Source of the DNA: Spirogloea muscicola
Taxonomy: Eukaryota; Streptophyta; Zygnematophyceae; Spirogloeales; Spirogloeaceae
Reading direction: 5' to 3'
Assembly: GCA_009602725.1 (NCBI GenBank)
Contig: WELB01000001.1
Span: 1,537,975-1,565,308, forward strand
DNA: 27,334 nt
Shown here: positions 10,601-20,130 of the stretch, one piece after another
Numbering within the stretch: position 1 is the stretch's first letter
Layout of the letters: each line of letters opens with the position of its first letter
The notes under the pieces: model-generated
Told to the model about the DNA's origin: nothing
Database searches by the model: none
The model's input: only the letters and a program-made list of their open reading frames with translations
Position numbers and translations under genes: made by a program

Positions 10601-13600
10601 CCTAAGCTGATGGGTTAGATTCTTGTAAGCTGGACTTGACCTGAAGTCTGCCTGGATCGACTGCTCCCAATTCACCAAGACATTCTGCACAGAGTAGCCT
10701 CAGGCGCTGGCTAAGAGGGCTTCTGGAGTCCAAGATACAAATTCGGAGAAGGGCAGCCACAAGCTGGCTAATTGCTTCTGCTTGTGAACTGCTCTCCGTG
10801 GTGACCAGAGTGTCAACGCCATGTCTGTGCTCTCTGATTAACTTCTTGAGCTCAATTGCCGCCACATAATTGATACTAAGAGTCTCGTGTCTAAGTCCCT
10901 CTGTGGCTTGCTGCAACTGCATGCCAGCAGAAGATAGACAACAGGTAGCACTGACACGGTCAATGCCACAATCCAACTTTCGGAAGTAGCCCTACAGCTT
11001 GATTCCATATCTGATATTCCAGTCATCCTCTGATGCGAAGCAGAAGTAAGTGCTGACACTGGATAAGCACAATACCTGCTGGCACAAGCTGAGGCTGCCC
11101 CGAACCTCTTGCAGCACACTGTTGACGTTTTTCAGTGCTTCTAGCCTTGGGAGGAGAGGAAGCTCCTTCAATTTGTCTCGTAGAATATCCTTATTCTTAA
11201 CAGCAAGCTCTTCCAACACGTCTGCAGTCGCGGCAATTTTGACCTCATCCTTGCCATCATCTGCAAGCTCAAGGCACGGCAACACAGCTACCACGATCTG
11301 GCTAGCAATGGAACGCAGCTTCAGAGGCGCCACTGTGGCAAGAATGCGAATGAAACGTCGCCACACACCCAGAGCTTGTACTTGCAGGGCTGCAACCTGC
11401 CATGACAATCTGGGGCGATGAGAAGCAGACATGGCTTCCAAACATGCAGTATCAATAATGAGCACTCACAATACTACCCCCAGCAGGCCACTGCTTGGAC
11501 CTGGTAAGGAGGCCTGACAGTAGTGGAACAAAACTAATGAGGATTGCTTGACCTCTTGTGCTGCTTCCAACATAGTGTGTCTTACCTCCAAAGCATTTGT
11601 CAAAAGGCCAGTGAATTTTGGTACAAATGCACTAAGATGAGGCCCGATGAAGTCTGCTAGTTTGTCAATGCATCTCAGGCCCTTCCGCTTCAACTCATGC
11701 TCATTGGCACGTAGAAGTTTGTACTCGATGCTATTTAAGATGCCCACAAGATACTCGCGCAAAAACGAAGGGAGGTCCTCTGAATTAGACATTATCCTGG
11801 TAATCTTGTTGAACGTGGAAGCCACTCGTTCTGACCTGCATATCAGCAAATCTGTCAATAAAATTTGTAGAAAAGGGACTGACACTGCGGCTCAAGCTGC
11901 AACAACTTCATTCACTTCATGCTAATTTGTACAATGCTTTATTTGCAAGTAATCATAGGCAGCTGGCTGCCAAAGATCAGGTTCAGTTCCTTCAGTCTTC
12001 TGAGCTTGACTTTCAAAGGCCATCGTTCATACCTGTGTGGATTTTCAGAAGTCTTAGCATCGCCAAGAATGAAAACAAGCTCCACAAGTAGGGCTTCAAT
12101 AACTGCTCAAAAGAGGTCCAGGTACCCACTGGCTGTGACTTCTTCATAGAAACTCAGTACTCTGAGCAATACGCCGCTGTCTGCTTGAAGGAGAGCACAG
12201 GCAAGCACCTTATGCGCCCAATCCACCAGCAACTGGGGAAGCTCTAAGTCTAATACCTCTGCAATCCTCCTCAGCACAGCCAAGGCCTGCAGCAGAGGAC
12301 ATTTATTTTCAATACACATTTGCAATGGCTAACAGGTTTGAGAGACATTCTTCCAGTAGATGGCTGCGGAAGAACACTATGCTGAGCAAAGCTTGAAACA
12401 TACCTGCTCATTACCGTGCTGCTCAATGACTAGCTTTGGAATCACCATGGGAGTCATTGACTTGACAAGCTCCTTGAGTGATACACTCATGACCTCCTCA
12501 GCAAATACCATAACGAGCACTGGTTGACTTATGAGACAGCTGCTCAGGTAGTCATATAGTTCCTCCTTGAATGTCTCAAGCATCCCATGTACACTGCAAG
12601 CATGGTAACCATGAGAGAAAAGAGTGCATATACCGTTAGTAATTAACCACTCATTGCCAACTTCGAAAGGCTAGCAGTCCTGCATGACTAGCTTCTTGGC
12701 ACTTACTTAATTGTCACCTCGTTTCATACTAAACAATGCCTGACGAGAGAAAATTATTTTGCTGTGAAGTGCCAGTCCAGATGGTTGTGCAGCAATACGA
12801 CCAATACAAGAGGAAGTATATTGAGCACATGCTTGCTCGTGAGGGTAATGTACCTTGAGGGACAAGACTTGGGCCAGTGCAAGCAAGCAATCTGCTTGAT
12901 ACTATCAATGGCAGCACTTGTGAGAACAGGGAGGGAGCTGTCCAGCTGTTCCAGTAGTAGAACCAAGCAGAAGAAGAGTAGCTCGCTTCCCTTTGCACAG
13001 GCCCTTGCAACTTCTTTAACTGCAGTCATTAGGGTCTGCCTAATCTCTGGTTCCTTTGCATTCCGGAAGTGCGATCGAAGATTGCTAAGCATCTCCAGTG
13101 CCTGCCTCTTTACTTCTGTAGCATCTGTCAGCTCAAAATTGCTGCCAGCTTGCTCAGACATATCCCCAAAGAGGCCTTCTAATGCACTCAATGACATGAA
13201 CCTGCCTGTCAGGTGAAGAGTGTGTGCAACAGATAGTAATATCAGAGGTTGGCAGCCCACCTGCCTGCAGAGCAGAATACTTGAACCAACTCGGGCACAG
13301 GCGTAAGCACATTGCTCAGGACTACCTCTTATACACATAGCACTGGTGTATATGCAAGTGATAGCAGCTTGAGAGGAGAACGAAAGTAGACGGGAACACG
13401 ACACAGCAGTGAGGGGGGAGGACTCAACGGCAGGGGCCACAAGGAGGATTCTGAGTGAAATGCGTGCCTGCAATTGAGCCGAAAGCAGCTCGGACTGGCC
13501 AATCTGGGTGAAGGGGTTCTTGGTCCAAGAATTGCAACCAGATTCTGCTTCCCTGCTTAAGAACCTCTGGCAGTGCATGGCGTAGAATGCGGCCACCAGA

Positions 13601-16600
13601 GAGGACGAATTCTGCCTGCACCTTTGCACTTGGCTCCTCAAACAGTAGCTGCTGCGATAGGGACTGCCATAGGATAGATACATCAGGATCCTCACAGTGA
13701 TGGACTGGCTCAGCTGCCAGTACACCTCCAATTTCAACCTCTGCTGAACCAGGAGGAGTACGTAAATATGGTGCTCGATTGTGAGCATCACAGAGACTAC
13801 AAGAGGGGTGCTCCAAGGAGGCACATGCAGCAGCTGGCCCAAGTACTGAATCTATCTCCTGTTTCCTGCTGAACTTGTTGCTTTCGATCCATCCACTCTG
13901 ATGTGTGTGCTTGAGGCACTTCACTGTGCACCCAGCAGAACAGCAACCCGCAAGGCCAATAGCCCTGGCAACACTCCAACGAACAGTATCTGCGGGATCC
14001 CTTGCTAGCGATCTGGCAGAAAAGCAAAGCAATAATTGGGGTTTAGGGTTCAGGAATTAGGCTTTGGTGTATAAGTTAGCAGGCAGAAGGACCAAGAACT
14101 GCTTGGCCATACTTCCTCAATGGTACCCAAGCTTGCAGGACCTGGACTTGTAGTAACCTAACCCCATCCCAGCACACCTCTTCAAAGCACAAGCTCAAAT
14201 ATAACGCATATGTGGCAGGACAGCCTCAGTTGTTCCTCGTAGCGCGTACCTTACAGACATCCAAAATTGTGTAATACTGGCCTTGTCCAGAAGGGGAACT
14301 AGACCTGCAATCAGGATAACTGATGCAGCCCTTAGCTGGGCCTCCTTGTCCTCCAGGCCTGCTCTCAGTACTTTCTGCAGAACTTCCTCCTCCAGAGTAG
14401 CATTATATGCAGACGCTGCCAATCGAGTTGCCCTCAACCTTATCTTTAGCATCCCAATTTCAGAGTGTATGTCATCAAGTGTCAGAGACCACGGAAGGAG
14501 AAGGAATCTCCCAAATGCCGTGGGTTCCCACAGGTCTTCTCGCAGCAGGTCTTCCCACCTGAGAACGCTTCGTTGGCGGCTTTCGTGGAGCGAAGGTCTT
14601 GTAGCTGAGCACGAGAAAGAACAAAGTACGCAAAGATTCATGTCACATGAAGTTTGATTGGCATGGCCATGCACAGGCCTGTCTTACCTTATCAATAAGA
14701 AATCCGACTTGCACGACTGATTCGCATGCATCCTCTTCTCACTCACCATGCCAAGCCAGGAGCTTGTCAATGGCTTCAAAAAGGAGACCAAGGAGCTGTA
14801 CGGTCTGACTTGTCAACTCAGTCTCCTTCAGGATGAAATAAGGGCGTGTTAGTTTTCCTTCTGCACACCTTGCATGATCATGAAGCATCCGCAGCTATCC
14901 CCCAAAGAGTGCATGTGCAGACTTACCAGCTTGCTTCAAACAATAATCCACCTGCCAATGTGCTTGACTACCATCTTCCAACAGTAGCTCCCAGGTAAGG
15001 GGGCAAAGACATTTGCCATTGCTCTCAAGGCTGTCAGAGCTGGCAAAGTCCCGTCTGCATTCAATTCCAGTTGTGTACTTGCCATGTCATCAAGGTACTC
15101 GCAGATTGCTTCAAAGCTTGCAACATAAGAGTTTCTTATATCCTTGTGGGCAATGTGGTCTTGTTCATCAGTGCCAGTTAAATTGTCAGGGCAGTCTGCA
15201 TGTGTTGATATAGGTTCAGGAGCTCCTGCAGCGATTTCTGTGCCAGCATCCGGCAAGCCCGACAATTCAGGTACACTGGTTTGCAGCTTTCGCTTCCTTG
15301 GATTCACCAAAACAATGTCTGCTGTGGTAAGTGCTCTGCTGATGGCGGGGGGCTTCGACTTCAGTGGCCTCTGTCTGGCTTGCTCTTCTGATACATGAGC
15401 AAGCTTTGCAAGAGCACTGCTACTCATGCTTTCAATGGCACCAGGATCTTGCAAAAAGAGAGGATTGGTGTCTACTACATGTTGCACAATCTGACTTATT
15501 GCGAGACTAATATCCGGCTGACAGATATGACGAATGATAGATGATATTTGTCTGCCACGCCAAGGTTGGTCTCTGAAGAAGTGTCCAAGCAATTTGCATA
15601 ATGTGACCTGGCAGTCAACAAAATCAGGCTGGTCAGGCTAATAATGACGTCTGATGCAACAGAAGCTGGGTGCATTGCTACATCACTTGAAGAACCCTCG
15701 GTGCAGCTTGTGTGCAATTCGAGTATGTCTTGCTCAGATGATCATCAGATAGCCGGCGTGGGGAACAGATGAATAAACTGCGGCTGACCTTCAGACTGGA
15801 ATTGCTCCCTGCATGTACTGTAAAGGTCAGTGTCAAAATCAAGTAATGGCAGAGCACTGGATCCATTGATCTGCTTGAGCCCCACAAAGCCTCAAGAGAC
15901 CTTCCAAGGGCTACATCGGAGCCGAATGACCTTCACAAACGTGCAGGAAGCAAAAGTACTCAGACATAAGGTCCTGCATGCATGCTTGAAGAGATGAGAA
16001 GAAGTGTTGAAAACTTGCAGCTGCATAACAAGCCAAGCTGCAACAAGTTCTCACTGGCATAATTACTAGTTCGGCACTGCTATGGCCAAGTCATTGCTGC
16101 ACACTTCAGTCATGTGCAAAAAGCCCTGGCTTGCCTGAAGGTTGCTGAAGAGCTCCTGCTGTAAGACTTCAGTAAAGCTATCATGTATGAGACAAGGTCC
16201 TCTACAGGACACAACTTGTCACCAAGCACTGTCAACAAGACATGCAAAAGTTCAAAACAAGCCTGCACCAATTGCAGTAGGTCTGGCTCAGCTTGCTGTC
16301 ACTATGCATATACAAATTACGCCCAAATTTACTAGCATCGAGGTGGCCACTGACCATGCACAAGCGTGTTCACTTTTCAATGGTGCTGACCAATCTTGCG
16401 AGGGAGTGTGAGTAAATGTTTTTATAATACATATAAAACATAATATACAGCAAGCTTGCTTCCAAGGGGGTACAGCATGAGTCAGACAGCAGCCATATAA
16501 TTTAATATATAACGCGTCCTTTTGAAGACCTCTTGCTCGTCCTGATAAAGAAGCACCAAATTGACGTGGAAGAGCCAGTATGACCGCACCTGTCACATTG

Positions 16601-18353
16601 GCTTTGGTCGCTTCACATTACCTTGTGCAGTGATGGTTCGTCGAAGGAAAGGAAGGACATCAAGATGTCGAATGTGGTAGGTCCAACAAGGCCTGAGATG
16701 TGAGAAGCTCCCTCCATGAGACAGTGATGGGCCAGGTCAATCATCCAAGTTGCCACTGGCTGCCATCGTTCCTTCCCAGTCAAGTTCAGCATGACACCAG
16801 GCAAGGATATTCTATCCGGCCAGAGTGCGGAGATGTCATCAGAAGCATTCTCCACGGCAGCAAGATATGTGCTGCTAAACGCTTGAACTGAAACCTCTGT
16901 GCAGTCAGTGAAGAGGGAGGGCTTGGAGAAGAATGAAGCGACTGAAACGAGATCTGTCACAAACAGGACAGGGTGTCTCGTTGAGAAGGCCTCCTTCATG
17001 GCTTCACAGGTTTGTATGCTCCAGCTTAACCAAAAGCACACCCGATTGTCTTCCTACCTTCGAGTAAGCGGAGAAGATCAACAAAGAATGATATGTACAG
17101 CTGTCGATTCTCTTTCCATAGGAGAGACAGGAGACCAGCAAGTGCTTCAGATAGAGGCTGCCCCATGCCCCTGCTTTATTGTTCACGACGAAGGTACAAC
17201 AATACTATCTGTCAGCATTTATTTCTCCGTATTTGTGGCAACTCTACAGGTACGTCAACAGAGAGAAGGAACTCATGTGCTACTCAATCCATCAGCAGAG
17301 CTGCTCAATCATCAGCTGTCGAAGGTTGTTGAAAATTTCTGTAATGCACAAGAAGGTACAATTGCCCATCTAGTTAGCTCCATGACTGCCAGCCAAACAC
17401 CTCGACATACTTGTATAGCTGCTCAGCAAAGCAGGGCAGGAGGTAGCTTATGACAAGCAGGATGGTGGCAGCTCCATCTGAGCATTGGAAGACGCCAGGG
17501 CAGTGTTTGGTAATGTGCGCAAGGAGCTTCAAGACAGCCAGCAGTTCCCGCTCCTTGACACCTGCCAATTGTGCAGGGAAGTCTTGATTCCAGAGAAACA
17601 ACTTTACTACGAGCAGCTACTACCTTACGCAATGTGCCTTTCACTGACGACCTATCCGGTGCACAAAGACAGTATGACAAATCTAGACACCTGTGGCCTG
17701 CCAGCTTCAGTCACTCTACAAGGTCATGCAAGCTGTGGTGCCACTGTAATCCAGCTGACGAATTGTGCGACTTAGTGCTGCCTGCCAACACAGCTGATAC
17801 TGTGGAACAGCCAGGCAAGCCTTCCTGGCCTGACTGATGCTCCACAGAGGGGCTAGTGTTTCAGAAAGACCAGAAGTGGCAGGATCACAGCTGTGTGCAC
17901 TCTTCCATAATACTTGTCCAAGAGCCTCTGTACGGTTGGGCAAAGCATTGCTGACCATGATGCAAATAACCAAGGCAGGTGCATATCAATATACAATCTC
18001 AAGAAGACTTGATTGCCTGGCAGCTGAGTGGATTCAAGACGGTCAATACGAGCAGCCAAAGCAAAGCAAAAGCGACTGTACAAGTGTAAGGTGATCTTTG
18101 CAGTCTGTACAGCCAAGCATGGAGTGACACAAATTGGCTTACTAGCGCCATTGGCCGGCGCGAAGAAGCGCCTCATGATTTTAGGGAGGGCGGCGCGGAA
18201 GCGGGCCTCCACGGAGCGGAGCTCTGGCGCCGGGGCCTCGCGAGCAGTGAGGCCGACCAGCTCCTGCAGCAGCGCGAAGAAGTCGGGCATGGCGGCAGCG
18301 TTGCGATCGCTAGCGGCGGCATCGCCGTCTCGGGGCGGCCCCCCGGCCGCCAT
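4453..18353 (-). CDS. ATR: ATR checkpoint kinase (PIKK family), 29 exons, plant type
   Basis: ATR senses RPA-coated single-stranded DNA with its partner ATRIP in the nucleus and starts the replication-stress checkpoint. Exons in transcript order: 18353-18143, 17561-17411, 17170-17058, 16953-16622, 15973-15931, 15890-15789, 15728-15608, 15572-14952, 14868-14747, 14604-14250, 14012-13468, 13205-12854, 12593-12404, 12286-12033, 11835-11586, 11396-11076, 10916-10641, 10410-9205, 9089-8180, 8032-7814, 7619-7380, 7236-7024, 6907-6790, 6638-6412, 6246-6007, 5813-5704, 5502-5232, 5093-4899, 4620-4453. Phases match at all 28 junctions and give about 2824 codons, close to plant ATR (about 2700). The start at 18353 was chosen for its GC-rich ATGGCGGCC context and because the next exon continues a recognisable N-terminal pattern (RELLAVLKLL-like). 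The TGA stop directly follows WWMPWF. Odd points are an in-frame TGA at 12109-12107, one surplus base near 8909, two GC-AG introns (starting at 13467 and 7813), and possible 35- and 40-base introns. Exons 5-8 are the least certain; an alternative frame opens at 15637. Confidence 0.95.
4899..6907 (-). other. ATR: ATR PI3K-like kinase domain (exons 23-28)
   Basis: The N-lobe shows LLGSDGREHPFLCKPKDDLR with the ATP-contacting Lys of CKPKDD and RKDARMMEF (exon 25). CGKFDRQKTNP follows in exon 26. Exon 27 has the catalytic loop GLGDRHGENILLD, with catalytic Asp and Asn, and the metal-binding HVDFSCLFDKG segment. Exon 28 ends the C-lobe with ETFIHDPLVEWTKSH. All key PIKK residues are intact, so the kinase portion itself looks functional. 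The phosphotransfer target in this family is Ser/Thr-Gln. Confidence 0.96.
7024..10410 (-). other. ATR: ATR FAT-domain region (exons 18-22)
   Basis: Exon 18 (402 codons) is fully open and carries DDLIFELINEHLAKAF, DSAALAIQELLKLCG, LIAPCLTSRF-like, FRRWVYLW, LDEPDGLAG and NWAEALTCYEQ. Exon 19 continues with LLNMGHLQALITQVDGLI, LAAAGMESYSRAYP, LRELEDFHRF and HYQTARRAVLEA. Exons 20-22 carry ARWVHHTGQKQKEE, LQPKWEKAFFYMAKYYD, LYQALPRVLTLWF and YQWLTALPQLVSRICHQN. The FAT domain clamps the kinase. Exon 19 contains the single-base frameshift, and exon 20 is followed by a GC-AG intron. Confidence 0.92.
8903..8915 (-). other. ATR: single-base frameshift in ATR exon 19
   Basis: Exon 19 is bounded by phase-0 splice sites on both sides yet is 910 bases long, one more than a multiple of three. 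The frame carrying LQAAWRLG ends at this point, and the frame carrying LEEYLESAESQ takes over at once. The surplus base lies around 8909, at about codon 1916. Confidence 0.75.
10641..11396 (-). other. ATR: ATR UME domain (exons 16-17)
   Basis: Two phase-0 exons (107 and 92 codons) carry the UME-type helical repeat found in ATR orthologues. Visible anchors are WRRFIRILATVAPLKL, SQIVVAVLPCLE, LEELAVKNKDILRD, ELPLLPRLEAL and LRLLCAECLGELGAVDP. These match the land-plant ATR pattern closely in order and spacing. Confidence 0.85.
12107..12109 (-). other. ATR: in-frame TGA in ATR exon 14
   Basis: Reading minus strand, exon 14 runs through YLDLF, then TGA, then AVIEALLVELVFILGDAK before a good donor at 12033/12032. 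The peptide on both sides fits the plant ATR solenoid without a gap, so the stop replaces one sense codon (about codon 1146; TCA Ser would differ by one base). An upstream donor at 12126/12125 has the same phase 2 and would skip the stop, dropping about 30 residues, so splicing could bypass it. Confidence 0.75.
15974..16621 (-). other. ATR intron 4 (648 bases)
   Basis: The longest intron in the gene model. It contains an AT-rich patch around 16418-16515 with several TATAAAA- and ATATAC-like strings. No convincing coding exon, repeat copy or RNA gene was seen in it. Confidence 0.5.
17562..18142 (-). other. ATR intron 1 (581 bases)
   Basis: It lies between the GC-rich first exon and exon 2. 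An open frame runs on from exon 1 into this intron for some 95 codons, but it has no ATR-like pattern. The GTAAGC donor after codon 70 joins perfectly in phase to the exon 2 segment SVKERELLAVLK, so I treat the run-on as intron. Confidence 0.7.
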
Positions 18354-18540
18354 TGTGAGCGGCGAGTCGTCGCGACGCAGCGGGAACGAGCCGGGCCCGG
18401 AGCGGGGCGCCGGGAGCCGCGCGCGGTCGCCGGTTCGACTCCCGTCGGCGACTGCCTCTGCCCATCCCCGGAGAACAAAGCGGCTGCTGATATTAAAGAA
18501 AGATATCAAAGCGCTTCCCCTGGCCCCCTTCTCGTACTCT
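18354..18540 (-). promoter_or_regulatory. ATR upstream region
   Basis: The start codon sits in a strongly GC-rich, CpG-rich block (about 18170-18480), as is usual for algal promoters and first exons. No TATA box is evident. Beyond about 18480 the composition changes and the dispersed-repeat mosaic begins, with a stem-loop repeat copy starting only about 190 bases from the ATG. The true transcription start cannot be placed from sequence alone. Confidence 0.35.
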
Positions 18541-18605
18541 GTTCATTCTTTTTCGGGCTGGTTGTTCCAGCCCCTATTCTCAATGGGCGAGCACTTTCTT
18601 CTTGA
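18541..18605 (+). repeat. stem-loop dispersed repeat R3, copy 1
   Basis: A 65-base unit has a GGGCTGG...CCAGCCC hairpin followed by CTATTCTCAATGGGCGAGC. Two further copies occur at 18901-18963 (opposite strand) and 23959-24022 (same strand), roughly 85-90 % alike by eye. It may be a fragment of a mobile element or a structured RNA element. Confidence 0.75.
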
Positions 18606-18615
18606 TATTAAAAGA

Positions 18616-18793
18616 GCGGCTGTGAAAGCCAGCCAGATGCATACAGGTGTTCATGACGGAGCGACAGGCTAGGCAGCCAGGGCGCTCTTAGTACCCCCGT
18701 GTCAATGTGCTTGCCTTTGTACTTGGCCACACATGGCCTCCCCATCTCTTGATATACACGCATTTTCGTGTCAACAGTAGGAAGTCAGATGAG
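18616..18793 (+). repeat. dispersed repeat R2, copy 1, interrupted by an R1 insertion
   Basis: It shares GCCAGCC..ATGCATA, ACAGGCTAGGCA, GGGCGCTCTTAGTACCCCC and AGGAAGTCAGATGAG, in order, with 19724-19844. Here the unit is split after GTGTCA by a 62-base R1 copy. Part of the unit (CGGCTGTAAACTGCC..ATGCATACAGG) recurs once more at about 18830-18862. Confidence 0.75.
18706..18767 (+). mobile_element. short R1 retroelement copy with target-site duplication
   Basis: This 62-base copy of the R1 end (TGTGCTTGCCTTTGTACTTGGCC through ATACAC, split here by a few changes) is flanked by GTGTCAA at 18699-18705 and 18768-18774. The related R2 unit at 19724-19844 has GTGTCA once, with no insertion, and so acts as the empty site. 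This is direct evidence of transposition by a 5'-truncated copy. Confidence 0.7.
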
Positions 18794-18900
18794 CCGAGGG
18801 GAGGAATGCGGCTGCTGACATTTTAGAATCGGCTGTAAACTGCCAACCACATGCATACAGGGCAGGAAGAGTAACCCCGCTGCGCAAGCCAGGGGCTGCT

Positions 18901-18963
18901 GCAAGAAGAAAGTGCTCGCCCATTGAGAATAGGGGCTGGCAAAGCCAACCCAAAAAGAATGGA
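18901..18963 (-). repeat. stem-loop dispersed repeat R3, copy 2 (inverted)
   Basis: Reverse-complement copy of 18541-18605, including the GGTTGGCTTTGCCAGCC hairpin and CTATTCTCAATGGGCGAGC. Together with copy 1 it forms a roughly 65-base inverted repeat with about 295 bases between the arms. Confidence 0.75.
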
Positions 18964-19103
18964 CAATGTTCAAAGCCAAAGAAAGAGGTGCTGAAAAAGG
19001 ACTACACTACAAAGTGCAAGATGGTGCAGAGGGAGATGCAGATGGCTGCTCAGTATCCTGCTGCAAGGGCGCGACCAGCGCGGCGGTGCAAAGCAAGCGC
19101 TTG

Positions 19104-19323
19104 GGAGCGTGCCCAGGCTAACGCTTTGCGCCAGAAAGCTGGGCGAGCCTAGTTGGTGGCAGAAGGGCTTTAAATCTGACATCTAGTATTCAGGCATCGA
19201 TTGGTGACCTTTATGTTTTGACCCGTGGTTACCGAGCGAGTCAATCTGCTGACGGTTATGTGGGTCTTCAGATGTGCTTGCCTTTGTACTTAGCCATTTG
19301 GCCCTCGTTTGTTTCAAATACAC
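19104..19323 (+). mobile_element. R1 retroelement copy B
   Basis: About 220 bases, in the sense that ends TTTGTACTTAGCC..TTTCAAATACAC. Read on the opposite strand, it shares CTCGGTAACCACGGGTCA, AAGCCCTTCTGCCACCAAC and GCCCAGCTTTCTGG with copies at 19850, 22291, 22856 and 26021. It is truncated on its left side relative to the longest copies. Confidence 0.75.
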
Positions 19324-19723
19324 AAAATTCTTCTGCTTGGGACCGCTGTAGGGACATAGACAAATGCATGCGGTAGCAGGACACAAGACCCAAAGGCACC
19401 GAGCCACCGGGACGGGCTGCACCCTGTTCCCTGCGCCGCTGATCAGCTTGAGAGGCCAGCAGCGAAAGTAACGAAGACCACCGACCCCGGTAACACCCAT
19501 GGATGTCCATGGCCAGGGGGTAAAAGGTATTACCCGCCGGGTGTTCCTTGTACTTGCTCAACTTCTACTGTTCGGCCACCTTCACGGCATAGCCGGTCTC
19601 AGAAGTCGGACTCCTGCGCATGAACGCGTCGGACGACTGCGCATGAACGCGGCTGCTGCTGATACCAAGGGGCCGGAAAGCGCTGAAAGCGCTGTGAGAG
19701 GCCTGCCCAAATGGAGCTGTATG
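19324..19723. other. stretch without recognised genes
   Basis: Nothing coding is supported here. A 23- to 24-base tandem pair (each with TGCGCATGAACGCG) lies at about 19605-19651. The remainder is unique sequence by eye. Confidence 0.4.
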
Positions 19724-19844
19724 AGCGCCTGTAACAGCCAGCCGGGTGCATAAGAGGGTGTTCAAAACTACATCAGCGGAGCCACAGGCTAGGCAAACAG
19801 GGCGCTCTTAGTACCCCCGTGTCAGCACGAGGAAGTCAGATGAG
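19724..19844 (+). repeat. dispersed repeat R2, copy 2 (uninterrupted)
   Basis: It matches 18616-18793 apart from the R1 insertion there: GTAACAGCCAGCC, CACAGGCTAGGCA, GGGCGCTCTTAGTACCCCC, GTGTCA, then AGGAAGTCAGATGAG. It runs straight into R1 copy C. Confidence 0.75.
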
Positions 19845-19849
19845 GTGAA

Positions 19850-20130
19850 TGGAGTGTGTATTCTTAGGGGCCTGAGTGGCCAAGTATAAAGGCAGGCACA
19901 TTGACAGATGTTCATCACGTGCTGCTAAGCTGACCCGCTCAGTAACCACGAATCAGCGCATAAGGTCACTGAGTGATGCCCGAATACCGGACTACAATTG
20001 ACAAGCCTTATACCACTAGCTAAGGCTCGACCAGCTTTCTAGTGCAGCATGAGCCTGAGCTCGCTGTATTCAGGCTGACACACATCGTTGCGAAAACAGC
20101 ATATAGGCTGCCGGCATGCCCATTTTACAT
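19850..20130 (-). mobile_element. R1 retroelement copy C
   Basis: About 280 bases. Plus-strand landmarks are GGCCTGAGTGGCCAAGTA, CTCAGTAACCACGAATCAG, GACCAGCTTTCTAGTGCA, AGCATGAGCCTGAGCTCGC and TAGGCTGCCGGCATGCCC. It shares its left end (GAATGGAGTGTGTA) with the copy at 22856, and its right end stops earlier than that of the two long copies. Confidence 0.8.

Larger units (their letters stand above)
11586..18353 (-). other. ATR: ATR N-terminal HEAT-repeat solenoid (exons 1-15)
   Basis: About 1250 residues of alternating amphipathic helices, typical of the ATR superhelix that binds ATRIP. Recognisable plant-ATR-like stretches are RFRAALPKIM (exon 1), LAVLKLLAHITKHCPGVF (exon 2), FCLVLLLEQLDSSLPV (exon 12), FKEELYDYLSS (exon 13) and FIGPHLSAFVPKF (exon 15). 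No catalytic residues are expected. The first exon has a low-complexity Ala/Asp/Arg segment before the first helix, which is common in GC-rich algal proteins. Confidence 0.85.

Noticed and set aside
12107-12109. TGA as selenocysteine or a recoded sense codon
   Set aside because: ATR has no known selenoprotein form, and the same gene ends on TGA at the expected FATC terminus, so TGA is a stop here.
12754-13842. 362-codon minus-strand frame as a separate gene
   Set aside because: Only its downstream third (ELTDATEVKRQ onward) is ATR exon 12. The rest is the wrong frame over exon 11 and intron sequence; the ATR-like peptide of exon 11 is in another frame.
17853-18140. Extension of ATR exon 1 through the open frame to 17853
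   Set aside because: It has no ATR-like pattern, and the GTAAGC donor at 18142 joins exon 2 in phase with a clear family match.
18370-18450. tRNA-like GGTTCGACTCCC string upstream of ATR
   Set aside because: The flanking five-base arms do not pair and no D-arm or anticodon stem can be placed in the 70 bases before it.
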